Source of the DNA: Roseinatronobacter alkalisoli
GTDB lineage: Bacteria; Pseudomonadota; Alphaproteobacteria; Rhodobacterales; Rhodobacteraceae
Length of the DNA stretch: 64,000 bases
Assembly (NCBI RefSeq): GCF_028745735.1
Contig: NZ_JAQZSM010000004.1
Coordinates: forward strand, 1 to 64,000
Direction of reading: 5' to 3'
The notes beneath the pieces were generated by a model that worked only from the letters and a program-made list of their open reading frames with translations, did no database searches and was not told the DNA's origin. Shown here in pieces: positions 19,022-28,223 of this stretch; position 1 is the stretch's first letter; each line of letters starts with the position of its first letter. The position numbers and the translations under genes are program-made.

Positions 19022-20176
19022 ATGCTGGCGGTGATGCTGCGCGAGTTCCGGTTGATTTTGCGCCGACCGGCCCTTGCTGGGTTGGTAGTGGTGTTGCCTG
19101 TGCTGATGCTGCTTGTCCTGACCGGCATTTTTCGCGCCGGGATTCCGACGGGCATGGCGCTGGTGGTTGTTGATCTTGATCGGTCAGATCTTTCGCGCAC
19201 CATTACAAGAATGCTCGACGCTGCGCCGGAACTCCGGGTGAGTGAACAGGCACTCAGCCTGACAGAGGCACGCGCCCTCATCGTTGCGGGCGAAGCGCGG
19301 GGCGCTGTCTATCTGCCGCAGGGGCTGGAGCGCGACATCATGCGCGGCGCACGCCCCGAAATCGTGACATTCTACGACAACCAGCACATGAGCGCGGGTT
19401 CTATGGTCGCGCGCGGTGCGCGCAACGCCATAGATACCGTGCTTGCGGGTCTGCGCCTGTCCGTCCGGCAGGGGCAGGGCGAGGCACCGGTGCAGGCGAT
19501 GGTCAGCCTTCAGCCCATCCCGTTGCAGGCCCATGCACTGTTCAATCCGGCCTTTGACTACGTGCATTTCCTGCTGGCAGCACTTGTGCCTACGTTGTTG
19601 CAGATCATCGCTGCAGCCGCGACGGCCTATGCCATCTCGCTTGATTTCGGGCCGGGCAGGCACCCGCAGGTGCTGGCGCGCATGGCGGGCGGCGTCTTGC
19701 CTGCCATGCTGGGCAAGATCCTGCCCTATACGCTGATCTTTCTGCTGATCCTTGGCCTGTCGGATATCGCGCTGTATGGCTGGTTGGGTGTGCCTTTGCG
19801 CGGCTCGTTGTTGCTGATGGCCACAGGGGCGGTGCTGTTTGTCCTGTCGGTGCAACTGATTGGTGCGCTGGCTTTCGTGATGACCCGCGACATGGGCCGC
19901 GCGGCCAGTATCATTGCGGTAATCACCGCGCCTGCTTTTGGCTTCATGGGACTGGGCTTCCCGCGCGAGGCCATGTCGCAGCTGGCGCAAGGCTGGGGCG
20001 CGGTCATCCCGGGCACATGGTATGTGCAGTTGCGCATCGATCAGTCCCTGCGCGCCACACCGCTGGACATATCGCTGTGGTCTGTTGTCTGGCTGGGCTG
20101 TATTGCCGCCGTGCTTGGTATTCTGGTGCTGATCCGGCTGTTGCGTCTGCGTCACCAGATAGAGGCTGCGGCATGA
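19022..20176 (+). CDS. ABC-2 type transporter permease (first)
   Basis: 384 residues. One N-terminal membrane helix (about 18-38) is followed by a large periplasmic domain with the family start VALVVVDLDRSDLSRTI, and then five C-terminal helices between about 185 and 375. This is the YhhJ/YbhS architecture. It forms a pair with the next gene, which overlaps it by ATGA. No nucleotide-binding protein is encoded nearby. The substrate is unknown. Confidence 0.87.
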   Translation: MLAVMLREFRLILRRPALAGLVVVLPVLMLLVLTGIFRAGIPTGMALVVVDLDRSDLSRTITRMLDAAPELRVSEQALSLTEARALIVAGEARGAVYLPQGLERDIMRGARPEIVTFYDNQHMSAGSMVARGARNAIDTVLAGLRLSVRQGQGEAPVQAMVSLQPIPLQAHALFNPAFDYVHFLLAALVPTLLQIIAAAATAYAISLDFGPGRHPQVLARMAGGVLPAMLGKILPYTLIFLLILGLSDIALYGWLGVPLRGSLLLMATGAVLFVLSVQLIGALAFVMTRDMGRAASIIAVITAPAFGFMGLGFPREAMSQLAQGWGAVIPGTWYVQLRIDQSLRATPLDISLWSVVWLGCIAAVLGILVLIRLLRLRHQIEAAA

Positions 20177-21291
20177 CGCATATACTGACAGCCCTGCGCA
20201 CAGAGTTGCGCGGCATATTCGCGGATCGTCAGGTACGGCTGATCATTCTGGCCGCGCTGGTGATCTATGCGCTGATCTATCCTTTCCCCTATCGCGCGGA
20301 GTTGTTGCGTGATGTGCCTGTGGTGCTGGTCGATCTGGATCGCTCGACCAGTTCGGCGGAACTTGCGCGGCGCGTGACCGCCTCTGAGGCGGTGACCCTG
20401 AGCTATGATGCGCCCGACATGATTCAGGCCACGCGACTGGTTCAGGAACGCCGCGCCTATGGCGTGCTCGTGATCCCCGAAGGGTTCGAGCGTGCCTTGT
20501 TGCGCGGCAATCAAAGCCCTGTCGCACTCTATGGTGATGCCAGTTATTTCCTGATGTATCAGCGTGTGATGCAGGGGGCCGCCGTACCCTTGCGCCAGAT
20601 GGGCGCAGAGGTTGAAATGGGCCGCCTGATGGCGCAAGGCACCGCGCCGGATGTTGCCTTGGCACAGGTCAGCCCCGCCGCGCAGGTAGAGGTCCCCTTG
20701 TTCAACCCGGCAGCGGGGTATGCGACATATGTTCTGCCCGCAGCCTTTGTTCTTATCCTGCAGCAGACCATGCTGATGGGGCTGGCGCTGGTGGCGACAC
20801 GGCGTACACAGCCGCGCGGTCATCCTGTCTGGCGGGTTTTGGGGCGCATGGGCGCATGGGCCTTGGTATACGCTGTGTTGCTGCCGGTTTACCTGATTGT
20901 CCTGCCCGCGTTTTACGGCCTGCCAAATCTGGGCAGCAATGTCGCGGTTCTGATGCTGGGGCTGCCCTTTGTTCTGGCGACCGGCCTTCTGGCCCAATGC
21001 GTGGCGGCCATATTGCGCCGCGCCGAGGTGGTGCAGGTCGTGCTGCTGGCCGTAGGGCTGCCGTTCTTTTTTCTGTCAGGGTTCGCCTGGCCGGTTGAGG
21101 CAATTCCCGCCCATCTGGAAGTGATTGCTCAGATCATACCGTCCACCCCCGCCATTGACGGGCTGGTGCGTGTCAGCCAGATGGGCGCAACCTTGCCCGA
21201 TATTCAACACCGGCTGTGGCACCTTTGGGGACTCGTCGGTGTTTTCATATGTGTCGCACTTTGGCTTGAGAAGAAACAACGTTTTCAATAG
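20173..21291 (+). CDS. ABC-2 type transporter permease (second)
   Basis: 372 residues with the same layout as the upstream permease: N-terminal helix (about 20-38), periplasmic domain beginning VPVVLVDLDRSTSSAEL, and C-terminal helices including LPFFFLSGFAWPVEAIP, a conserved ABC-2 motif. ATG 20173 overlaps the previous stop. It probably dimerises with the first permease. The operon ends without an ATPase or an outer-membrane factor. Confidence 0.87.
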   Translation: MTHILTALRTELRGIFADRQVRLIILAALVIYALIYPFPYRAELLRDVPVVLVDLDRSTSSAELARRVTASEAVTLSYDAPDMIQATRLVQERRAYGVLVIPEGFERALLRGNQSPVALYGDASYFLMYQRVMQGAAVPLRQMGAEVEMGRLMAQGTAPDVALAQVSPAAQVEVPLFNPAAGYATYVLPAAFVLILQQTMLMGLALVATRRTQPRGHPVWRVLGRMGAWALVYAVLLPVYLIVLPAFYGLPNLGSNVAVLMLGLPFVLATGLLAQCVAAILRRAEVVQVVLLAVGLPFFFLSGFAWPVEAIPAHLEVIAQIIPSTPAIDGLVRVSQMGATLPDIQHRLWHLWGLVGVFICVALWLEKKQRFQ

Positions 21292-21636
21292 TATGCCGTC
21301 CATCCTTGGCGGCAGTCACCGTCGCAAGGGGGCGCTTGCCGACATGGCAGCGACGCATCCGCTGCATCTGGCGAAAGCGGCTGGTCGCAGCCACGCGATG
21401 TAGCTTGATTTACGATGACAAGCGGCGGCAGTCCGTCCGGCAGGAAGCCTTTTCAGCACTATGCCTATGACAAAACCTGCAGGGCCGACAGGGCGGATAT
21501 CGCCCGTGCCTGCGCGCAAATTCCAAGCATGCTGACTGGAAAATGAGCAGAATAAAAAATGAAATATTTCATTTTTATTTTGACTTTGAAAAACATTTCA
21601 TTTTTATGAGTGTGAGGAATCACAAAGGATCACTTA
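21292..21636. other. Intergenic region with operator upstream of the aminotransferase operon
   Basis: 345 bp. The left two thirds show nothing recognisable. From 21550 the DNA becomes very AT-rich and holds a perfect palindrome (21555-21576) and a repeated half-site (ATTTCATTTTTAT, near 21595-21607). The ribosome binding site of the next gene (AAAGGA) is at 21624-21629. Confidence 0.5.
21555..21576. promoter_or_regulatory. Perfect 22-bp palindrome, probable RpiR-type operator
   Basis: AAAAATGAAAT followed by its exact complement ATTTCATTTTT, centred at 21565/21566. The half sequence recurs at about 21594-21606. TGAAA/TTTCA palindromes are typical of RpiR-family sites, and the operon downstream encodes an RpiR regulator, so autoregulation is the simplest reading. 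That pairing is inferred. Confidence 0.6.
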
Positions 21637-22866
21637 ATGCCTTCGATCAATATGGAGTTTGTGCGCAACTGCTTTCCGGGGCTGAAAAACGGCACTGTCT
21701 TTCTGGACAATGCTGGCGGCTCTCAGGTTGCGCAGCAGTCGATAGATCATATTGTCGGGTTCCTGTCGGGCGAAAGTGTCCAGCTTGGTGCCAGCTACGC
21801 AGCTTCGCAAAAGGCCGGTGCCGCAGTAGCTGATGGGCGCGCCGCACTTGCAACCCTGATGAATGCCGCCCGCCCGGAAGAGGTGGTGATGGGCGCAACA
21901 GCAACCCAGTTGCTTGATCAACTGGCGCGCGCGCTGGTGCAGGGCTGGAAAGAAGGTGACGAAGTGATCGTCACGAATTTCGACCACGAAGCCAATATCG
22001 GCCCCTGGCGCCAACTGGAAGCGCGCGGCATAAATATCCGCGAATGGAAAATGCCCGCAGGATCAGATCTGCCAGATATGGATGATCTGCGCGCCCTGCT
22101 GTCAGACCGCACGCGCATGGTTGCGCTGACGCATACCTCGAACATCTTCGGGACCATCATGCCGATCCGTGAGATTGCGGATATCGTCCATGACGCGGGC
22201 GCGAAAATCTGTGTGGATGGTGTGGCTTATGCCCCGCATCGCGCCATTGATGTGCAGGCTCTGGATGTCGATTACTATGTCTTCTCGGTCTACAAGGTTT
22301 ATGGCCCACATCACGCAGCACTATACGGACGGTATGATCTGCTGCGCCACGATGCCAGGAACATCAACCACTACTTCTATGGCGAAGACAAGGTTCCCAA
22401 CAAGCTTGAACCCGGCAACCCGAATTACGAACTGGCGGCCGGGTGCCGCGGGGTCGTGGAATACCTGGAAAAATTCGCCGGCGCGCATGGCGTGAATACA
22501 ACCGCCCGCGCCGCGGTGGAGGCTGCTTTCGATGTCATGGCCGATCACGAAGCTGTCCTGGCAGAGCGGCTGCTGTCTTATCTGCGCGCGCGCGCAGATA
22601 TTACCATTCTGGGTCAGGAAGGGGCGGGCAGGGCCGTTCGCGTTCCCACGATTTCCTTCATCGTCAATGGGAACAGTTCCGCGGCGCTGGTGCGCAAGGT
22701 CGACCCGTCGGGTATCGGCATCCGGTTCGGGGATTTCCATTCAAAGCGTCTGGTCGAGTCGATGAACCTGTCCAGTGGTGACGGGGTCATCCGTGCTTCT
22801 GCGGTTCACTACAACACGGTCGAAGAGATTGACCGCCTGATCGACCAACTTGAACGTCAGCGCTGA
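21637..22866 (+). CDS. Class V aminotransferase / cysteine-desulfurase-like protein
   Basis: A 409-residue fold-type I PLP enzyme. It starts MPSINMEFVRNCFPGL, and the segments FLDNAGGSQ, TNFDHEANIGPW, VDGVAYAPHRAID and the PLP-lysine motif FSVYKVYGPHHA match the cysteine-desulfurase-like (class V) group. No SUF/ISC genes are near. As first gene of an amino-acid uptake and hydantoinase operon it more likely acts in catabolism (transamination, or C-S or C-N lyase chemistry) than in Fe-S assembly. AAAGGA ribosome binding site at 21624. Confidence 0.85.
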   Translation: MPSINMEFVRNCFPGLKNGTVFLDNAGGSQVAQQSIDHIVGFLSGESVQLGASYAASQKAGAAVADGRAALATLMNAARPEEVVMGATATQLLDQLARALVQGWKEGDEVIVTNFDHEANIGPWRQLEARGINIREWKMPAGSDLPDMDDLRALLSDRTRMVALTHTSNIFGTIMPIREIADIVHDAGAKICVDGVAYAPHRAIDVQALDVDYYVFSVYKVYGPHHAALYGRYDLLRHDARNINHYFYGEDKVPNKLEPGNPNYELAAGCRGVVEYLEKFAGAHGVNTTARAAVEAAFDVMADHEAVLAERLLSYLRARADITILGQEGAGRAVRVPTISFIVNGNSSAALVRKVDPSGIGIRFGDFHSKRLVESMNLSSGDGVIRASAVHYNTVEEIDRLIDQLERQR

Positions 22867-22936
22867 TCCGGCGCTTGCGGACGACATGCCAGAGCGGGCG
22901 TGTCGGCAATCTTTCCAGCTCAACAGGGAAATAACC

Positions 22937-23950
22937 ATGACAAAATCCTTCTTTCTTGCAACCACAGCAATGGTTTTGGGGGCCGGTCTGGCGCACGCCA
23001 GCACCCTTGAGGACGTGCGCGAACGTGGCGCGGTTGTCTGCGGCGTTACACAAGGCGTACCGGGCTTCTCCAACCCTGATGATGCGGGCAACTGGACCGG
23101 CTTTGACGTGGATATCTGCCGCGCTGTTGCTGCCGCTGTTCTGGATGATGCCGATGCAGTCCGCTTTGTGCCACTGTCGAACACCGAGCGCTTCACTGCG
23201 CTACAATCGGGCGAAGTCGACATTCTGTCGCGCACAACCACCCGCACACTGAACCGCGACACTGCACTGGGGCTGAATTTTGCGCCTGTCGTGTTCTATG
23301 ACGGTCAGGGTTTCATGGTGCGCGAAAGTCTTGGCGTTGCATCTGCGCTGGATCTTGATGGTGCAAGCGTCTGTGTCTCGGCTGGTTCCACAACCGAACT
23401 GAACCTTGCTGACTACTTCAGCGCCAACGGCATGAGCTATTCGCCGGTGCGTTTCGACCGCGCGGATGAGGTTCTGGCAGCCTATGATGCCGGTCGCTGC
23501 GATGTTTATACCTCGGACCTGTCGGGCCTTGCTGCGCGCAGGCTGGTCATGGAAAACCCTGCAGAGCATGTCATGCTGCCTGAAACCATCTCGAAAGAGC
23601 CGCTCGCCCCGGTGGTGCGGCATGGCGATGACCAGTGGTTCGATATCGTGACATGGACAGTCTATGCCCTGATCGGTGCCGAAGAAATGGGCGTCACATC
23701 AGAGAATATGCAAGAGATGGCCGAAGGCGGCAGCCCCGATATCCGTCGTTTGCTGGGCGCAGGTGACGACAACATGGGTGCCTGGATGGACCTGGAGAAT
23801 GACTGGTCCGCAAAAGCCATCGCCGCCGTCGGCAACTACGGCGAGTTGTGGGAGCGTCATCTGGGCATGAACACTCCGCTGGAACTGGAGCGTGGCCTGA
23901 ACGAGTTGTACACCAATGGCGGCATTCAATACGCGATGCCCATCAAGTGA
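22937..23950 (+). CDS. Amino-acid ABC transporter, periplasmic binding protein (AapJ/BztA-like)
   Basis: 337 residues with an N-terminal signal peptide (about 1-21, ending AHA) and then an SBP_bac_3 domain: RGAVVCGVTQGVPGF, WTGFDVDICRAVAAA, VDILSRTTTRTLNRD and GMNTPLELERGLNELY. The C-terminal extension and cysteines are as in AapJ/BztA, general L-amino-acid binders of alphaproteobacteria. It is followed by a hairpin (23960-23980) and the permease genes. Start ATG 22937 has AGGGA upstream. Confidence 0.92.
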   Translation: MTKSFFLATTAMVLGAGLAHASTLEDVRERGAVVCGVTQGVPGFSNPDDAGNWTGFDVDICRAVAAAVLDDADAVRFVPLSNTERFTALQSGEVDILSRTTTRTLNRDTALGLNFAPVVFYDGQGFMVRESLGVASALDLDGASVCVSAGSTTELNLADYFSANGMSYSPVRFDRADEVLAAYDAGRCDVYTSDLSGLAARRLVMENPAEHVMLPETISKEPLAPVVRHGDDQWFDIVTWTVYALIGAEEMGVTSENMQEMAEGGSPDIRRLLGAGDDNMGAWMDLENDWSAKAIAAVGNYGELWERHLGMNTPLELERGLNELYTNGGIQYAMPIK

Positions 23951-23959
23951 TCGTGCAAG

Positions 23960-23980
23960 GCGGGGCTGCACAAGCCCCGC
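23960..23980 (+). other. Intercistronic hairpin after the binding-protein gene
   Basis: GCGGGGCT, loop GCACA, AGCCCCGC: a perfect 8-bp stem 10 bp after the stop. There is no T-run. Such elements often protect binding-protein mRNA or reduce read-through into permease genes. Confidence 0.65.
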
Positions 23981-24094
23981 TGGCCATACGATCAGATGCC
24001 CATGCCGGGCCACACCCCCGGCATGGATGGCGCACTGTCTGTCCCATCGCGGGTACAGGCAGCCCCTCCGGAACCTGACGGGAAGATTCAGCAC

Positions 24095-25300
24095 ATGGCC
24101 GATACCGCTTCGCAAAGCCCCGGGCGATTGCCCTCTGGCCCCCCACGCGCGCCCTTTCTGACCAGAGGGCGCATCCGGTCACTGGCCGTGCAGATACTAT
24201 TCATCGCGGCGCTTGTCTGGGTTGTCCATTTCCTGTTCTCGAACACCATGTCCAACCTGTCGCGGCAAGGCATCGCGTCGGGTTTCGGGTTTCTGGGCAA
24301 CCGCGCGGGGTTCGACGTCTCGCTTCACTACATTCCTTTCTCGTCCAGCTCGACCTATCTGCAAGGGTTCTGGGTTGCGGTGATCAACACGCTGGTGTTG
24401 TCGGCACTGGGGATTGTGCTGGCGACATTTCTGGGATTTGGCCTTGGCCTTGCGCGTGTTTCGCGCAACTGGCTGATTGCACGTCTTGCAACTGTCTACA
24501 TTGAAATATTCCGCAACATCCCCCTGCTGCTGCAATTGTTCTTCTGGTATTTTGCAATCCTCCGCCCGCTTCCAAATCCGCGTGACAGTGTTGATTTCGG
24601 CGGAATAGCCTTTCTGAACAACCGCGGTCTTGTGGTGCCGGAACCAATCCTGGGGGCCAGTGGCAATGCTGTGCTGATGGCCCTTGTGATCGGCGTGATG
24701 CTTGGCATCGTTCAGACCCGGCGCATGCGCAAACTGCGCGACGCAACAGGCGATGCAGGGCCGGTCTGGCCCTGGTGGCTGGGCGGCCTGATCGCGCTGC
24801 CCCTTCTGGCATGGGCCGTCAGTGGTGCCCGGTTCGAATTGATCATACCGGAATTGCGCGGCTTCAACTTTCAGGGTGGTATGGTCATCCTGCCGGAGAT
24901 GCTGGCCGCGCTGCTGGGTCTTTCCTTCTACATCTCCGCCGCAGTGGGCGAGATTGTCCGCGCAGGCATTCAGGGTGTTCCAAAGGGTCAGTATGAGGCC
25001 GCTGTCGCAATGGGCCATAGCCGGTGGGAAATGATGCGGCTGATCGTGCTGCCACAAGCCATGCGCATCATCATTCCCCCATTGGCGACACAATACCTGT
25101 CACTGGCCAAGAACACCTCGCTTGCCGCAGCGATTGCCTTTCCGGAAATCATCTCGATCGTGGCGGGAACAACGTTGACCCAGACGGGGCAGGCGGTCGA
25201 GACGATCCTGCTGGCGATGGGTTTCTATATTACTGTCAGCCTGTTCATTGCGGCTGTCATGAACTTCTTCAACTACAGGGTCTTGCGCAATGACAGATAG
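24095..25300 (+). CDS. Amino-acid ABC transporter permease (AapQ/BztB-like)
   Basis: 401 residues of the HisM/His-Glu-Gln permease type. Membrane helices lie near 32-54, 95-120, 193-210, 230-250 and further to the C-terminus. The conserved cytoplasmic EAA loop is seen in GVPKGQYEAAVAMGHSRWEMMRLIVLPQAMRIIIP (two pieces). The long insert between the first helices is characteristic of AapQ/BztB. ATG 24095 has GGGAAG upstream. It overlaps the next permease by 11 bp. Confidence 0.9.
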   Translation: MADTASQSPGRLPSGPPRAPFLTRGRIRSLAVQILFIAALVWVVHFLFSNTMSNLSRQGIASGFGFLGNRAGFDVSLHYIPFSSSSTYLQGFWVAVINTLVLSALGIVLATFLGFGLGLARVSRNWLIARLATVYIEIFRNIPLLLQLFFWYFAILRPLPNPRDSVDFGGIAFLNNRGLVVPEPILGASGNAVLMALVIGVMLGIVQTRRMRKLRDATGDAGPVWPWWLGGLIALPLLAWAVSGARFELIIPELRGFNFQGGMVILPEMLAALLGLSFYISAAVGEIVRAGIQGVPKGQYEAAVAMGHSRWEMMRLIVLPQAMRIIIPPLATQYLSLAKNTSLAAAIAFPEIISIVAGTTLTQTGQAVETILLAMGFYITVSLFIAAVMNFFNYRVLRNDR

Positions 25301-26465
25301 GATGCTGAGTGCGACGGCTGATCACCCCGACGCGAACGCGGTAATCCGCGAACGGGCCGGCATTTTGCCGCCAGCCCCGGCACAGGGGCGTCTGCCGCCC
25401 AGAACGCATTCTGGCCCGGTCGACTGGATTCACCGGAATCTGTTCCCCGACTGGCGGCAGGGGCTTTTGACAATCGTGGTGTTGTATCTGCTCTATCTGT
25501 CCATGCCGGGGTTGTATAACTGGGCCATCGGCAATGCGACATGGGTGGGCGACCGCGCCGATTGCGTGGCCAATGGCGGTGCCTGCTGGGCCTTCGTAAA
25601 CGCACGCTGGGGCCAGTTCATGTATGGCTTCTATCCGGTGGCAGAGCGGTGGCGCGTGGATCTGACATTCGCGCTGCTGATTGTATCGGTCGCGCCGATG
25701 CTGTTTCCTGCCATTCCCGGAAAACGCTGGTTTCTGGCCTTTTCGCTGCTGGTCTATCCGGTCATCGCCTTCTTCCTGCTATATGGCGGGGTTCTGGGCT
25801 TGCCAGTGGTGGAAACCGCGCGCTGGGGCGGGTTTATGCTGACGCTGGTTGTTGCGATTTCCGGCATGGTGGGCAGCTTGCCGCTGGGCATATTGCTGGC
25901 GCTTGGGCGGCGGTCGAAAATGACAGTCATCCGCCTGTTCTGCACGACATTCATAGAATTGTTTCGCGCTGTTCCGCTGATTACCGTGCTGTTCATGGCT
26001 TCGGTCATGTTGCCGCTGTTCATGCCGCAGGGCTTTACGCTGGACAAATTGCTGCGCGCGCTGATCGGGGTGGCCTTGTTTAACGGCGCGCTGATGGCCG
26101 AGGTCATACGCGGCGGTCTGCAGGCCATCCCGCGCGGCCAGTACGAGGCCGCGACAGCGGCAGGCATGGGCTACTGGCGGATGATGATCTTCGTCATCCT
26201 GCCGCAAGCTCTGCGCATCGTCATTCCCGGCATCGTCAATACATATGTCGCGATCATCAAGGACACGACGCTTGTGCTGATCATCGGGCTGTTTGATCTG
26301 CTGGGCATTGTTCAGGCCGGGATTGCGGATTCGAACTGGCTGTCGGCCTCGGTCACGAAAACCGGCTATGTCTTTGCGGGCATGGGCTTTTGGGTGCTGT
26401 GTTTCGGCCTGTCACGATACAGCATGTATCTTGAACGGCGGCTGAACACGGGCCACAACACATAG
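25290..26465 (+). CDS. Amino-acid ABC transporter permease (AapM/BztC-like)
   Basis: The 391-residue partner of the preceding permease. Several membrane helices are present, with the EAA loop in AIPRGQYEAATAAGMG and the helix VILPQALRIVIPGIV. The large N-terminal periplasmic-facing segment (about 60-120) fits AapM. The start overlaps the upstream gene, so synthesis is coupled. Confidence 0.9.
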   Translation: MTDRMLSATADHPDANAVIRERAGILPPAPAQGRLPPRTHSGPVDWIHRNLFPDWRQGLLTIVVLYLLYLSMPGLYNWAIGNATWVGDRADCVANGGACWAFVNARWGQFMYGFYPVAERWRVDLTFALLIVSVAPMLFPAIPGKRWFLAFSLLVYPVIAFFLLYGGVLGLPVVETARWGGFMLTLVVAISGMVGSLPLGILLALGRRSKMTVIRLFCTTFIELFRAVPLITVLFMASVMLPLFMPQGFTLDKLLRALIGVALFNGALMAEVIRGGLQAIPRGQYEAATAAGMGYWRMMIFVILPQALRIVIPGIVNTYVAIIKDTTLVLIIGLFDLLGIVQAGIADSNWLSASVTKTGYVFAGMGFWVLCFGLSRYSMYLERRLNTGHNT

Positions 26466-26477
26466 GATCAACGTCAC

Positions 26478-27266
26478 ATGCAACAGAACCACAAACCCAT
26501 TTCAACCGCAGACAGGGCTGACATGAGCACCGATGACGTGATCCGCTTCGAGGACGTGAACAAATGGTTCGGCACCTTCCATGTGCTGCAAAACATCAGT
26601 CTGTCGGTCAAAAGCGGCGAGAAGATCGTCATTTGCGGGCCATCCGGGTCGGGTAAATCCACAGTGATCCGCTGCGTTAACCAGCTGGAAACGCACCAGA
26701 TGGGCCGCATTCTGGTCAATGGGCGCGAAGTTCATGAAGACATGAAAGGGCTGGAGCAGGTGCGCGCTGAAATCGGAATGGTGTTCCAGAGCTTCAACCT
26801 GTACCCGCATCTGAGTGTGGTTGAAAACCTGACGCTCGCGCAGATATGGGTTCATAAACGTCCCCGGAAAGAAGCTGAAGAACGCGCGCATCACTTCCTG
26901 AAACGTGTCCATATAGAAGAGCAGGCCCGGAAGTTCCCCGGCCAGCTGTCCGGCGGGCAGCAGCAGCGCGTTGCCATTGCGCGGGCTTTATGTGCCAATC
27001 CGCAGATCATGCTGTTTGACGAACCGACCTCGGCGCTGGACCCCGAAATGATCAAGGAAGTGCTGGATGTGATGGTCGAACTGGCAGAGGACGGCATGAC
27101 AATGGTCTGCGTCACCCATGAGATGGCGTTTGCCCGCAAGGTTGCAAACCGCGTCATCTTCATGGATCAAGGACAGATTGTAGAAGAAGCCAGCCCTGAA
27201 GAGTTTTTTAATGCGCCAAAGACTGACCGCGCCCGGTTGTTCCTTTCACAAGTGCTTCAGCACTAG
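26478..27266 (+). CDS. Amino-acid ABC transporter ATP-binding protein (AapP/GlnQ-like)
   Basis: A 262-residue nucleotide-binding subunit with Walker A (GPSGSGKST), the Q-loop in [15 protein letters not shown], signature [15 protein letters not shown], Walker B ([13 protein letters not shown]) and H-loop (VCVTHEM). It energises the AapQ/M permease pair. An alternative start at 26523 (MSTDDVIRF) would remove 15 poorly conserved residues. Confidence 0.93.
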   Translation: MQQNHKPISTADRADMSTDDVIRFEDVNKWFGTFHVLQNISLSVKSGEKIVICGPSGSGKSTVIRCVNQLETHQMGRILVNGREVHEDMKGLEQVRAEIGMVFQSFNLYPHLSVVENLTLAQIWVHKRPRKEAEERAHHFLKRVHIEEQARKFPGQLSGGQQQRVAIARALCANPQIMLFDEPTSALDPEMIKEVLDVMVELAEDGMTMVCVTHEMAFARKVANRVIFMDQGQIVEEASPEEFFNAPKTDRARLFLSQVLQH

Positions 27267-27281
27267 GCGCGCGGAGGATAG

Positions 27282-28181
27282 ATGGACCAATCACCGACCA
27301 CGGCCGGCGAACCGGCACTAAACCCCCCGCAAGATCTGGAGCGGTTTCGCACCCTTTTGCTGGAAGAACGCCACCTGTTTACCCGCAAGATGCTGGAAGC
27401 AGGCGGCTATGCGGTCAGCAACCCGCATGATGTTGCGCTAAGCCCCGTGTCGCAGCTGGCCGAAAAGTCTGGCATTGCGGCAACCAGTTTTGTGCGACTG
27501 GCCAAGGCAATGGGCTTCAATGGCTTCAGCGAGATGCAAAAGGTATTTCGCGCGCCCTTGCAGCGCGCCGCACCTGCATCGCTGGAAGACCGCATCCGCC
27601 ATTCGCGCGGCGAACAGGTTGTGCCCAACCCCGATGACCTGAACGCGCTGACCAAATCGTTCAGCCTTGCGAATATGGCGTCGCTGGACCATCTGGTTGA
27701 ACGTGTCGAAAACCTGCCGCTGGCCGAAACCGTGGACAGCATTCTTGCCGCGCGCGTGGTCTACGTTATCGGCGTGGACCGTTCCTTCGCGGCGGCGTCC
27801 TATCTGTCTTACGCCCTGAACCGTGCGGGTGTGCAATCTGTCCAGATCCTTGGGCTGGGCAGTGCGCTTGAAGACCACGCTGCCGTCATGGCGCCCGATG
27901 ACCTGCTGATCGCCATCAGCTTTCCGCCCTATGCCGATGACACGGTCAATGTCACGCATTCCGTGCGCCAGCGCGGCAATCCGATCATCGCGATTACCGA
28001 TAGTCCCGTAAGCCCGATTACCGAACGCTGTACCCACCTTCTGACTATCGAGGACGCCGAATTCCATGGCTTCCGCTCCGTCGCTGCGCTGATGACTGTG
28101 GTGCAGGCGTTGATGATGGGGATCGCTTATCGCAAGCGTCATCTTGAAGGCGGGTTTGATCTGGACCAGATCAATGCCTGA
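27282..28181 (+). CDS. RpiR-family transcriptional regulator
   Basis: 299 residues. The N-terminal HTH_6 domain (about 20-95, including AEKSGIAATSFVRLAKAMGFNGFSE) is followed by a SIS domain (about 140-275; VYVIGVDRSFAAASYLSYAL and DDLLIAISFPPYADDT). SIS domains bind phosphosugars or related ligands. GGAGGA precedes ATG 27282. It lies within the amino-acid operon and is the obvious candidate to bind the palindrome at 21555-21576. Confidence 0.9.
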   Translation: MDQSPTTAGEPALNPPQDLERFRTLLLEERHLFTRKMLEAGGYAVSNPHDVALSPVSQLAEKSGIAATSFVRLAKAMGFNGFSEMQKVFRAPLQRAAPASLEDRIRHSRGEQVVPNPDDLNALTKSFSLANMASLDHLVERVENLPLAETVDSILAARVVYVIGVDRSFAAASYLSYALNRAGVQSVQILGLGSALEDHAAVMAPDDLLIAISFPPYADDTVNVTHSVRQRGNPIIAITDSPVSPITERCTHLLTIEDAEFHGFRSVAALMTVVQALMMGIAYRKRHLEGGFDLDQINA

Positions 28182-28223
28182 TCCGAAGGCCCGTTGCCGC
28201 TATGAATGCCAGAAGGAAAAGAC

